Source: Candidatus Igneacidithiobacillus taiwanensis
GTDB taxonomy: Bacteria; Pseudomonadota; Gammaproteobacteria; Acidithiobacillales; Acidithiobacillaceae
Assembly: GCA_002341825.1 (NCBI GenBank)
Contig: DDOU01000118.1
Span: 9,978-18,653 of the forward strand
Direction of reading: 5' to 3'
DNA: 8,676 nucleotides
Every line of letters begins with the position of its first letter. The stretch's first letter is position 1. The notes beneath the pieces are model-generated. The model saw nothing but the letters and a program-made list of their open reading frames with translations. It was not told where the DNA came from and did no database searches. Shown in pieces: positions 1 through 6,486 of this stretch. Position numbers and translations under genes: made by a program.

Positions 1-989
1 TCCACGCGCAAGTCGCGTGCTGGGCTGTGCAGTCCTGTTAGGGCTTGCTGTAGGGCTACCGGGTCCATGCCCAGTTTGGGTGCCAAGCCAAGCCAATGCT
101 CCGCAAGAGAGTCTAAATCGCGGCGCAGGCTTTGCTCATGAAACCACACCGCAAGCCCGTTGCGCACCCCGCGCAGTCGATCCTCGGGGTCCGCACCCTT
201 ACTAAAGCGCAGTAGGGCGCGGAGGGCGCGCACTTCTTTGCGCAACTCGTGCAAGGCGCGACTGTCGTTGAGCTGCCGCTGCGCCAAGTCGCTTAGAATC
301 CCTTGCGCCCGAAGGAGTAGGAGTCTGCCAAGCGCGGTACCAGCCCCTTCTCGACCGCGCAGTTCTGTGCTTTCCGGGGCCTGCACAACCGGCATTTTTT
401 GTACCAATGCCAAGCCACGCGCCAGTTTGCTGGCATCATTGGGGCAAAGGGGGAGACTGGCGCAAAGCGCGCTCGCCAACTGCAGCAAATCTGCAACTTC
501 GCCCTCCACCAATTCGAGCTCAATTTCGTGAATGGCCCGAAGCTGCCCTCCTGCACGAATCTCGCCCCAGTCGGCGGCCAGCAAAATGCGGCTGTCTTGA
601 TACGAAATCTCCCGCTCACGACGTTGAAACGCAGTTTCAATGGTCGGCACCAGGTCCAGTCCGAAAAAAGGCGTCAGACGGGCTTGTAGTTCGGGATCGC
701 TAAAAACGCGTAGATCGGGAAGGTTGTTATACACCGGAACGTTCCATTCCGGTCGTTGATGCAGCCCCCCCAGGGCGGAACCCGCAAGTTTTACCGTGGC
801 AACCCAGTCTTCACCCTCGCGCCGCACGCGATAGGCAATCCCCGCGGCACGTAGGGCACCATCGCGACCATCGAAATAGATGGCATGCATCTCCCGCTCG
901 GCGAGCGTCTCGGCCTGCACCAGGGGGTGCGCAAGTACCTCCTGCCACAGCTCGGGGTGCAGTACCTCGAGTTTGATCTCACGTTCCAT
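1..989 (-). CDS. CYTH-CHAD domain protein (partial, C-terminus beyond window edge)
   Basis: The open frame starts at an ATG at 989 and runs off the window, giving 329 visible residues. The N-terminus carries the CYTH signature ExExK (E2, E4, K6 in MEREIKLEV). Further CYTH-type charged residues follow: R54 and R56 (YRVRR), K67 (TVKLAG), D140 and the EIELELVEGE strand at 155-164. These line the triphosphate tunnel in CYTH enzymes such as E. coli YgiF. After about residue 210 a helical, Arg-rich CHAD domain begins, with H247, R250, K251, R254 and R257 in HELRKEVRALRALLRF. CHAD domains bind inorganic polyphosphate and localise to polyphosphate granules in bacteria that have been studied. The ATG lies inside the last codons of the ParA gene (11-base overlap), so translation is probably coupled. 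CYTH-CHAD proteins are usually near 500 residues, so roughly a third is missing here. Family assignment is firm; whether it hydrolyses triphosphate or polyphosphate, or only binds it, is not shown. Confidence 0.88.
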   Translation of the reverse strand, partial: MEREIKLEVLHPELWQEVLAHPLVQAETLAEREMHAIYFDGRDGALRAAGIAYRVRREGEDWVATVKLAGSALGGLHQRPEWNVPVYNNLPDLRVFSDPELQARLTPFFGLDLVPTIETAFQRREREISYQDSRILLAADWGEIRAGGQLRAIHEIELELVEGEVADLLQLASALCASLPLCPNDASKLARGLALVQKMPVVQAPESTELRGREGAGTALGRLLLLRAQGILSDLAQRQLNDSRALHELRKEVRALRALLRFSKGADPEDRLRGVRNGLAVWFHEQSLRRDLDSLAEHWLGLAPKLGMDPVALQQALTGLHSPARDLRV

Positions 990-1626
990 AGAGCTCGCCG
1001 GTTTGTACAAAGCGCAAAATGCGCGCCCATTGCGGTAGTTCCTTACGCGCTTCGGGTGCCCGAAGATCCGCCAAACCCAAGCCGCCCAGGGCTGCGCGCA
1101 CGTAAACTTGGCTGTCGTGCAGGGTTGCCACCAAGGGCAGATCGAGGTCGACCAAGAACTGCGCGAGGAGGCGCTCCGCTTGGCTGCGTGCCTTGACGCG
1201 GTTAGCAATTACCCCCATGCGTACCTTGCCTTTGCGAAAGCGCTTGATTTCGTCGAGGCGTTGCAAAAATTCTCGGCTGGCATCCATATCGAAGGGGGAG
1301 GGGGCAATGGGCACCAGGAGCACTTCGACTTCGCCCAGCATATCCTCCAACCGTCCCCGTTTCAGCCCAGCGGGGGCATCAAAAATGACATAATCGCGGG
1401 CAGGATAGCCGCGAAAATCCCGTTCCGGATCATCGATCAGATCGATTTTGGGTAGGCTGGCAGGGCGCCGATTTCCCCAACTGACGCTCGAGCGTTGCGG
1501 ATCGAGATCGGCAAGGAGCACCGAGCCACGCAGGGCGAGAAGGCTCGCCAGGTTGGTGGAAAGGGTGGTCTTTCCAGAACCGCCCTTGCTGTTCAAAACC
1601 AAAACTCGGCATTGGGGATTAGTCAT
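979..1626 (-). CDS. ParA/MinD-family ATPase, ParF-like (215 aa)
   Basis: This is a small Walker-type partition ATPase. It has the deviant Walker A motif KGGSGKTT at residues 14-21, with both the signature Lys (K14) and the P-loop Lys (K19). The A' motif LADLDPQ contains D40 and D42, and the Walker B strand YVIFDAPAG contains D83. An IAPSPFDMDA segment (107-116) and a SQVYVRAAL segment (172-180) resemble the short plasmid ParF group, and the length is also ParF-like. There is no N-terminal helix-turn-helix. The frame is open upstream to 1818, but that part lies inside ppk. The ATG at 1626 is chosen because GGAGG sits 5 bases before it and the P-loop then starts at the usual position. It overlaps the ppk stop by 8 bases and the CYTH-CHAD start by 11. 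No ParB, ParG or centromere-like repeats are visible, so it looks like an orphan cargo-positioning ATPase rather than a DNA-partition system. Family is firm; cargo is inferred. Confidence 0.9.
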   Translation of the reverse strand: MTNPQCRVLVLNSKGGSGKTTLSTNLASLLALRGSVLLADLDPQRSSVSWGNRRPASLPKIDLIDDPERDFRGYPARDYVIFDAPAGLKRGRLEDMLGEVEVLLVPIAPSPFDMDASREFLQRLDEIKRFRKGKVRMGVIANRVKARSQAERLLAQFLVDLDLPLVATLHDSQVYVRAALGGLGLADLRAPEARKELPQWARILRFVQTGELYGT

Positions 1627-3703
1627 TGCTGCCTCCGCGGGCATATTCGCCAAGCAGGGTTTGTTGCGCTCCCTGGCATTCAGTTTTTGCTCCGTGCAAG
1701 GGGCGATAGCTGCCATCTGGCTGCATCTCCCAGGCATTGCACTGATCCGCCAAGTATAAATCCAATGCCTCGCGTTGAATCCGCTTTTTGAGTTCGGGAT
1801 CACGTACCGGCACGGCAACTTCTAGGCGCCGAAACAGGTTACGCCCCATCCAATCGGCGCTCGAGAGCCAGATTTCTGGGCTACCATTGCGGCCAAAATA
1901 ATACACTCGACTATGTTCCAGAAAACGGCCGACTACCGATACCACCCGGATATTTTCCGAAACACCAGGAATACCCGGCCGCAGCGCACAGGCACCGCGT
2001 ACGATGAGACTGATCTGCACACCAGCCTGGGAGGCTTGGTATAGATCACGAATCAAATCCAGGTCAATTAGCGCGTTGACCCGAATAATGATCCGCCCAC
2101 GCGGGCCGAGGGCGGTTTCCGCCGCAATTCGTTCGCGCATGCCTGTAAACAGGGTAAAAGGGCTCTGCAATAGCTGTTTGAGCTGCGGCGCTTGACCAAT
2201 ACCGGTGATATGCATGAATAGGGCATTCATATCGGCGGTTATGGCAGGATCGGCGGTGAGCAAGCTGAAATCGGTGTAGATGCGGGCATTGCGCGGGTGG
2301 TAATTGCCGGTACCCAAATGTCCGTATAAGCGGATTCCCTCGTTTTCTCGACGCAAAACCAAGATCATTTTGGCATGCACTTTGTGCTTTACCACACCAT
2401 AAACTACTTGCACGCCCACGCTTTCCAGTTCTTCTGCCAACCGGATGTTGTTGGCCTCATCAAAACGCGCTTTGAGCTCGATGACGGCGGTTACCTGCTT
2501 GCCGGCAACCGCGGCATCCATGAGCGCTTGTACCATGGCCGAATCGTTGGTGGTGCGGTACAAGGTCTGCTTGATACCGAGCACTTGCGGATCGGCCGCT
2601 GCCTGACGCACAAAATCGATTACTGGACTAAAGCTTTGGTACGGATGATGTAATAGAATCGGTCCCCGCTGTAGCTGGGTAAAAATCTCCTCACTGCGCA
2701 GGCAGCGATCGGGCACGCCGGGCCAGAAGGGTGGGTAGAGCAGGTCGGGGCGAGGCACCATATCGATGATGGCGGCCATTCGCGACAAGTTTACCGGGCC
2801 GCTAAGAACATAGAGATTTTCTTGTTGCAGATCAAAATGACGCAGTAGATAGTCAGAGACTTCAGCAGGGCAATTATTGGCCACTTCCAGGCGCACCGCC
2901 TCGCCAAATGGGCGTGTAGTCAACTCATCGGCAATGGCATCGAGCAGATTATCGACTTCTTCCTCGTCGACGAACAATTCGCTATTACGGGTTACGCGAA
3001 ATTGGTAAAAGCCCTGTACTTTGAGACCCGGAAAGAGCAAATCCACATTTTCGTGAATGACGGAGGATAAAAAAACAAAATCCGTCGGGCCGGCAATATC
3101 CGGCGGCAATTGAATGATGCGCGGCAAAATACGTGGTGCCTGCACGATGGCAATCGGGCTGTGCCGCCCGTAGGCATCCTCCCCCTCGATGACGATGGCG
3201 AAGTTCAGCCCTTTGTTCTGCACCTTGGGGAAGGGGTGGGCTGGGTCCAGACTCAGGGGGGTGAGCAGGGGTAAGATTTCTGCGCGGAAGTAGCTTGCCA
3301 CCCAACGCTTCTGCGCTGGCTTCCACTCCCGTCGCCGTAATAGCCGTATTCCTTCCGCCGCCAGCGCTGGTATCAACCGCTCATTCAAACAACGGTATTG
3401 CGCCGTGATGAGTTCATGGGCTACTACCGAGACCGCGCGCATTTCCTCCTCGGCACCAAGGCCGTCTGGGCCCAGCGGGCCAGCGCCATACTTGCGCCGT
3501 TGCATTACCCCGGCAAAACGCACTTCAAAAAATTCGTCGAGATTACTCGAAACAATGGTCAAAAACCGCAAACGCTCGAGGAGCGGAATCTGCTCATCTT
3601 CGGCCAGAGCCAGCACCCGACGATTGAATTCGAGGATGCTGAGATCGCGGTTGAAATAGAGACTGGGGTCGGTAAGTGCGGGAACCGGGGCGGCTTCAGC
3701 CAT
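1619..3703 (-). CDS. ppk: Polyphosphate kinase 1 (PPK1)
   Basis: PPK1 reversibly transfers the gamma-phosphate of ATP onto growing polyphosphate chains. The 694-residue product has the usual family length and domain order. The N-terminal segment has [13 protein letters not shown] (7-19 region onward) and SSNLDEFF (52-59; N54 corresponds to the nucleotide-contacting Asn of the family). The head domain follows, with [13 protein letters not shown] at 148-159. The two C-terminal phospholipase-D-like domains carry KQTLYRT (R383) and KARFDE (R413), the magnesium/phosphate-binding Arg pair. H443 in KVHAK is the autophosphorylated catalytic His, and H597 in [10 protein letters not shown] is the second conserved His. 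All key residues are present, so the enzyme should be active. The ATG at 3703 has GAGGG 5 bases upstream and overlaps the folD stop by 8 bases. The TAA stop is overlapped by the ParA gene. Neighbours suggest polyphosphate synthesis is co-expressed with granule-associated functions. Confidence 0.97.
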   Translation of the reverse strand: MAEAAPVPALTDPSLYFNRDLSILEFNRRVLALAEDEQIPLLERLRFLTIVSSNLDEFFEVRFAGVMQRRKYGAGPLGPDGLGAEEEMRAVSVVAHELITAQYRCLNERLIPALAAEGIRLLRRREWKPAQKRWVASYFRAEILPLLTPLSLDPAHPFPKVQNKGLNFAIVIEGEDAYGRHSPIAIVQAPRILPRIIQLPPDIAGPTDFVFLSSVIHENVDLLFPGLKVQGFYQFRVTRNSELFVDEEEVDNLLDAIADELTTRPFGEAVRLEVANNCPAEVSDYLLRHFDLQQENLYVLSGPVNLSRMAAIIDMVPRPDLLYPPFWPGVPDRCLRSEEIFTQLQRGPILLHHPYQSFSPVIDFVRQAAADPQVLGIKQTLYRTTNDSAMVQALMDAAVAGKQVTAVIELKARFDEANNIRLAEELESVGVQVVYGVVKHKVHAKMILVLRRENEGIRLYGHLGTGNYHPRNARIYTDFSLLTADPAITADMNALFMHITGIGQAPQLKQLLQSPFTLFTGMRERIAAETALGPRGRIIIRVNALIDLDLIRDLYQASQAGVQISLIVRGACALRPGIPGVSENIRVVSVVGRFLEHSRVYYFGRNGSPEIWLSSADWMGRNLFRRLEVAVPVRDPELKKRIQREALDLYLADQCNAWEMQPDGSYRPLHGAKTECQGAQQTLLGEYARGGSND
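1632..1636 (-). promoter_or_regulatory. Shine-Dalgarno GGAGG deciding the parA-like start
   Basis: GGAGG lies within the last codons of ppk, 5 bases before the ATG at 1626. It singles out this ATG against the longer open frame inside ppk, and suggests efficient ParA translation even without strict coupling. Confidence 0.75.
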
Positions 3704-4562
3704 GCGTGCCCTCGCAACGCATCCGTGCGGCGAGCAGGGTGTTTTGCAGCAGCGTCGCCACCGTCATCGGACCCACACCCCCGGGTACCGGGGTAATCCA
3801 TGCCGCGCGCTGTGCCGCGACCTCATACTCCACGTCACCCACCAGGCTACCATCGGCGAGGCGATTGATGCCGACATCGATCACCGTCGCACCGGGTTTG
3901 ATCCATTCTCCACGCACCAGCCCCGGCTTGCCCGCCGCAGCAACCACAATGTCGGCACGGGATACATGGCTGGCCAACTCGGCGGTAAAGCGATGACAGA
4001 CGGTAACCGTGGCGCCAGCGAGGAGGAGCTCCAGCGCCATGGGCCGCCCAACGATATTCGAGGCACCCACGATGACCGCTTCCTGCCCCTTGATTGGAAT
4101 GCGATATTCTTGCAGCAAGGTGATGATTCCAGCCGGTGTGCAGGAACGTAGCACGGGAACGCGCAGGGCGAGACGACCAACGTTGTAGGGATGAAAACCA
4201 TCCACATCCTTGGTGACGGCAATTGCTTCGATGATGGTCTCGGCATCGAACTGCGCCGGTAGCGGCAACTGCACCAGAATGCCATCGATCTCGTCGTTGG
4301 CATTGCAGCGCGCAATTTCTGCCAGTAGCTGTTCTGGGCTGGCATCGGCTGCCAAGGGTAAGCTATGGGAAACGATGCCCACTTGTGCGCAGGCGTTTTT
4401 CTTGTGCTGTACGTAAATCTGTGAGGCCGGGTCCGAGCCCACAAGCACGACCGCGAGGCCCGGTGCCCGTCCATGCCGTGCCTGAAAAGCCTCCACCCCG
4501 GCGCGGGTCTCTAGCCGCAGGCGCTGCGCCACCGCCTTGCCGTCAATACATCCCGCCGTCAT
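3696..4562 (-). CDS. folD: Bifunctional methylenetetrahydrofolate dehydrogenase / methenyltetrahydrofolate cyclohydrolase
   Basis: FolD interconverts 5,10-methylene-, 5,10-methenyl- and 10-formyl-tetrahydrofolate, feeding purine and formyl-Met synthesis in the cytoplasm. The product is 288 residues, normal for the family. Y50 and K54 (IYVQHK) are the catalytic pair. [10 protein letters not shown] (93-102), [14 protein letters not shown] (118-131, with D121), the NADP-binding [15 protein letters not shown] (166-180) and [14 protein letters not shown] (258-271) are all intact. The frame is open to 4658, but the ATG at 4562 is chosen because the protein then begins where FolD normally does and GAGGG lies 6 bases upstream. 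The TGA overlaps the ppk start by 8 bases (ATGGCTGA), making folD the first gene of the ppk-parA-CYTH/CHAD chain. Its own function has no obvious link to polyphosphate. Its ribosome-binding site falls in a strong hairpin, annotated separately. Confidence 0.97.
   Translation of the reverse strand: MTAGCIDGKAVAQRLRLETRAGVEAFQARHGRAPGLAVVLVGSDPASQIYVQHKKNACAQVGIVSHSLPLAADASPEQLLAEIARCNANDEIDGILVQLPLPAQFDAETIIEAIAVTKDVDGFHPYNVGRLALRVPVLRSCTPAGIITLLQEYRIPIKGQEAVIVGASNIVGRPMALELLLAGATVTVCHRFTAELASHVSRADIVVAAAGKPGLVRGEWIKPGATVIDVGINRLADGSLVGDVEYEVAAQRAAWITPVPGGVGPMTVATLLQNTLLAARMRCEGTHG
3709..3713 (-). promoter_or_regulatory. Shine-Dalgarno GAGGG for ppk
   Basis: GAGGG is embedded in the final folD codons, 5 bases ahead of the ppk ATG at 3703. 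It supports that start and a coupled folD-ppk message. Confidence 0.65.
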
Positions 4563-4568
4563 TTTCCG

Positions 4569-4589
4569 CCCTCTACGGCTTGCAGAGGG
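4569..4589 (-). promoter_or_regulatory. Hairpin occluding the folD Shine-Dalgarno
   Basis: In the folD mRNA leader, CCCUCUGC (4589-4582) can pair with GUAGAGGG (4576-4569) across a five-base AAGCC loop. This gives eight consecutive pairs, one of them G-U. The 3' arm contains the GAGGG that serves as the folD ribosome-binding site 6 bases before the ATG. No U-tract follows, so it is not an intrinsic terminator. It may lower or condition translation of folD, and through coupling of the downstream genes. The pairing is seen directly; a regulatory role is inferred. Confidence 0.5.
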
Positions 4590-4629
4590 TTTGAGACGGG
4601 GCAACGAATTGGGGAATGCATGGGGGCCT

Positions 4630-4658
4630 TCTATAGTAAAAGAGTGAACGGATGGCAC
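4630..4658 (-). promoter_or_regulatory. Candidate sigma70-type promoter for folD-ppk-parA-CYTH/CHAD
   Basis: GTGCCA (4658-4653) and TATAGA (4635-4630) are separated by 17 bases, each matching the consensus at 4 of 6 positions. Transcription would start about 60 bases before the folD ATG. The -35 element falls inside the terminator-like hairpin at 4649-4678, so the gene spacing supports a promoter here more than the sequence does. Confidence 0.3.
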
Positions 4659-4678
4659 CGATTGTTCGGGTGCGTCCG
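4649..4678 (-). terminator. Probable terminator hairpin after the transporter gene
   Basis: The hairpin begins 7 bases past the transporter stop. CGGACG pairs with CGTCCG-complementary CATCCG (one G-U), then CACC with GGTG, with single-base bulges and an AACAAT loop. On the transcript it is followed by TTCACTCTTTTA, an imperfect U-rich tract. It probably ends the acs-DUF3311-transporter message, perhaps incompletely because the tract is interrupted. Confidence 0.5.
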
Positions 4679-4685
4679 ATCCTTG

Positions 4686-6239
4686 TCAAGCATCCTGGCG
4701 CAGCTCCTCATAGGCTGCAGCATCGGTATGATCGACCGTCGAGTGCCAACGCAGGGAGCGCAACAGCAGCGTGCCAGCGAGGGCGAGGAGCACATTCAAA
4801 AGCAGTGCATAGAGCCCGATATACCCAGGAATCGTCCAGCCCGCCAAGTGCAGTGCGTACGAGGATTTTTGAAAACTGGTGAGCGACGCCGCCCAAATCG
4901 CCCAGGCCAATGCCAGCGCCCAGGCGAGAAGGAGGGCTCGGGGATCGAACCAGCGGGTATAAATACCGCTAACGATCGCTGGTAGCGTTTGCAGGATGAG
5001 AATACCGCCCAGCAATTGCAGTTGGATGGCAAACTGCGTCGGCAGCAGCAAAATAAACAGCAAGGCACCAAACTTGACCACTAAAGATACCAGCTTGGCG
5101 ACCTGGGTTTCTTGCCCGGCGCTGCAATTTGGGCGCCAGTAGGCGCGGTAGATACTGCGGGTAAAGAGGTTGGCGGCAGCAATGGACATGATCGCTGCCG
5201 GGACCAGAGCGCCAATGGCCACCGCAGCAAAGCCAATACCTACAAAGTAGCCAGGAAAGTACTGGAGCAAGAGCCCCGGCATGGCAAACTGTGGGCCGTA
5301 GGCATGAAAGTAGGGGGCAAGGCTCGGATTGCTCGGTAACTTGGCCGCATACGCCATGTAGCCCAGCAGGGCGATCAAACCAAGCACAAACGAATACGCC
5401 GGCAGAAAGATCCAGTTACGGCGCAAGGTCTTCGGGCCGCTTGCCGACAACACCGCCGTGGTGGCATGCGGGTAGAGCATCAGCGCCATGGCCGAGCCTA
5501 GGGCCAAAGTGATATAGAAGGATTGCAGCCCCAAGTCGTTCCCATGCACCGGCGGCAGATAGAGCAGGTGCTTGGGGATGGCCGCAAAGATCTTGGCGAA
5601 GCCACCCAACTGCAGGGGCACCACGATTACCAGGGCGAGCACTGTGATATACACCAAAACATCCTTGACTATGGCGATGGCCGCTGGTGCACGCAAGCCG
5701 CTGGTATAGGTGAAGGCCGCGAGCACGACAAAGGCAACGATCAAGGGCAATTCGCCGATGATGCCATGGGTGGGAAAGCCGAGCCCAGCGATCACCACCT
5801 CAACGCCCACCAGCTGCAGGGCGATGTACGGCATGGTCGCCACAATGCCGGTCAGGGCAATGGCTAGCGCCAGGGCAGGGCTGCCATAGCGCGCGGCAAC
5901 AAAATCGGCAGCGGTAATGAAATTGTGGTGCTTGGCAATGGACCAGAGCCGCGGCAGGATGGCAAACACCAAAGGATACACCAGCACGGTGTAGGGTAGG
6001 GCGAAAAAACCCAATGCCCCCGCACCAAAGACCAGCGCCGGCACGGCGACAAAGGTATAGGCAGTATAGAGATCACCGCCAATGAGAAACCAGGTAATCC
6101 AGGCCCCAAAGCGTCGGCCGCCCAAACCCCACTCGTGTAAATGGCCAAGATCGCCGCGCTGCCAGCGAGCGGAGAGAAAACCGAGAAAGGCAATCAGGAA
6201 AAATAGTCCAATAAAGACGACAATAGCGCTCAGGTGCAT
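4686..6239 (-). CDS. Sodium:solute symporter family transporter, monocarboxylate (MctP-like) type
   Basis: This 517-residue, very hydrophobic inner-membrane protein has about 13 predicted membrane spans by eye, which is the SSS (solute:sodium symporter) architecture. Recognisable segments are a GLGGRRFGAWITW entry region (38-50), TYTSGLRAPAAIAIVKDVLVYI-type sequence around 177-198, GSAMALMLYPHATTAVLSA (248-266), and GALVPAAIMSIAAANLFTR (343-361). These are most like transporters of lactate, pyruvate, acetate and related monocarboxylates. The ATG at 6239 follows the DUF3311 stop by 4 bases, with AAGGG 10 bases upstream, so translation is probably coupled. Its location behind acs supports acetate or another short carboxylate as substrate. 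The Ser/Thr pair of a typical Na2 site is not evident at 352-353 (Ser-Ile), so the coupling ion is uncertain. Urea, proline or other SSS substrates are less likely from context. Confidence 0.88.
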   Translation of the reverse strand: MHLSAIVVFIGLFFLIAFLGFLSARWQRGDLGHLHEWGLGGRRFGAWITWFLIGGDLYTAYTFVAVPALVFGAGALGFFALPYTVLVYPLVFAILPRLWSIAKHHNFITAADFVAARYGSPALALAIALTGIVATMPYIALQLVGVEVVIAGLGFPTHGIIGELPLIVAFVVLAAFTYTSGLRAPAAIAIVKDVLVYITVLALVIVVPLQLGGFAKIFAAIPKHLLYLPPVHGNDLGLQSFYITLALGSAMALMLYPHATTAVLSASGPKTLRRNWIFLPAYSFVLGLIALLGYMAYAAKLPSNPSLAPYFHAYGPQFAMPGLLLQYFPGYFVGIGFAAVAIGALVPAAIMSIAAANLFTRSIYRAYWRPNCSAGQETQVAKLVSLVVKFGALLFILLLPTQFAIQLQLLGGILILQTLPAIVSGIYTRWFDPRALLLAWALALAWAIWAASLTSFQKSSYALHLAGWTIPGYIGLYALLLNVLLALAGTLLLRSLRWHSTVDHTDAAAYEELRQDA

Positions 6240-6243
6240 GAAG

Positions 6244-6486
6244 TCAGCGCCCTTTTTCTACGCGTCGATAGGCGAGATACAGAAAAAAGCCCGAGAGCGG
6301 CACCCAAAGAATCTGCCACCAGTAAAAAAAGGGGATACCGAAAAGCTGCGGATCGGCGCGGTTATAGAGTGGCAGCAGCAGTACGGCCAGGCAGGGGATA
6401 GCTAGGTAGATGAGCCCCGGCAGGCCGAGGCGGTGGCGAACACCTGCAGAGCGCCCTGTTGCCGGGTGTTGCGAGTCAATCTTCAA
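6244..6486 (-). CDS. DUF3311 small membrane protein, putative transporter partner (80 aa)
   Basis: A short protein with two membrane spans (about 22-40 and 54-74) separated by PLYNR (39-43). PFFYWWQILWVPLS (52-65) is the hallmark of DUF3311, a family commonly encoded directly before MctP-like SSS transporters. No ATG gives a sensible start: the frame stays open far into acs. I choose the TTG at 6486, which gives the usual length and overlaps the acs stop by 11 bases. An AGGA lies 11 bases upstream, so the ribosome-binding site is weak and translation probably depends on ribosomes finishing acs. The C-terminus is basic (YRRVEKGR). By analogy with small accessory proteins of other SSS permeases it may aid assembly or stability of the transporter; its biochemical role is unknown. 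Family is fairly sure, start codon less so. Confidence 0.78.
   Translation of the reverse strand: MKIDSQHPATGRSAGVRHRLGLPGLIYLAIPCLAVLLLPLYNRADPQLFGIPFFYWWQILWVPLSGFFLYLAYRRVEKGR

Noticed and set aside
293..640. Minus-strand 115-codon open frame within the CYTH-CHAD region
   Set aside because: It is in a different frame from the CYTH-CHAD protein, which has recognisable signatures through the same bases. It is a shadow and not evidence of a frameshift.
1627..1818. N-terminal extension of the ParA-like frame into ppk
   Set aside because: It would overlap ppk by about 200 bases, displaces the P-loop from its usual N-terminal position, and is less well supported than the ATG at 1626 with GGAGG 5 bases upstream.
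3702..4151. Plus-strand open frame (149 codons) opposite folD
   Set aside because: It lies wholly inside an intact folD and has no family motif or convincing ribosome-binding site.
4563..4589. Tetrahydrofolate riboswitch before folD
   Set aside because: The leader holds only one simple stem-loop and is too short for the known folate-sensing aptamers, which also occur mainly in other phyla.
5523..5867. Plus-strand open frame opposite the transporter, rich in Gly/His/Gln
   Set aside because: Composition matches the complement of hydrophobic membrane-helix codons; the opposite strand encodes a clear SSS transporter.
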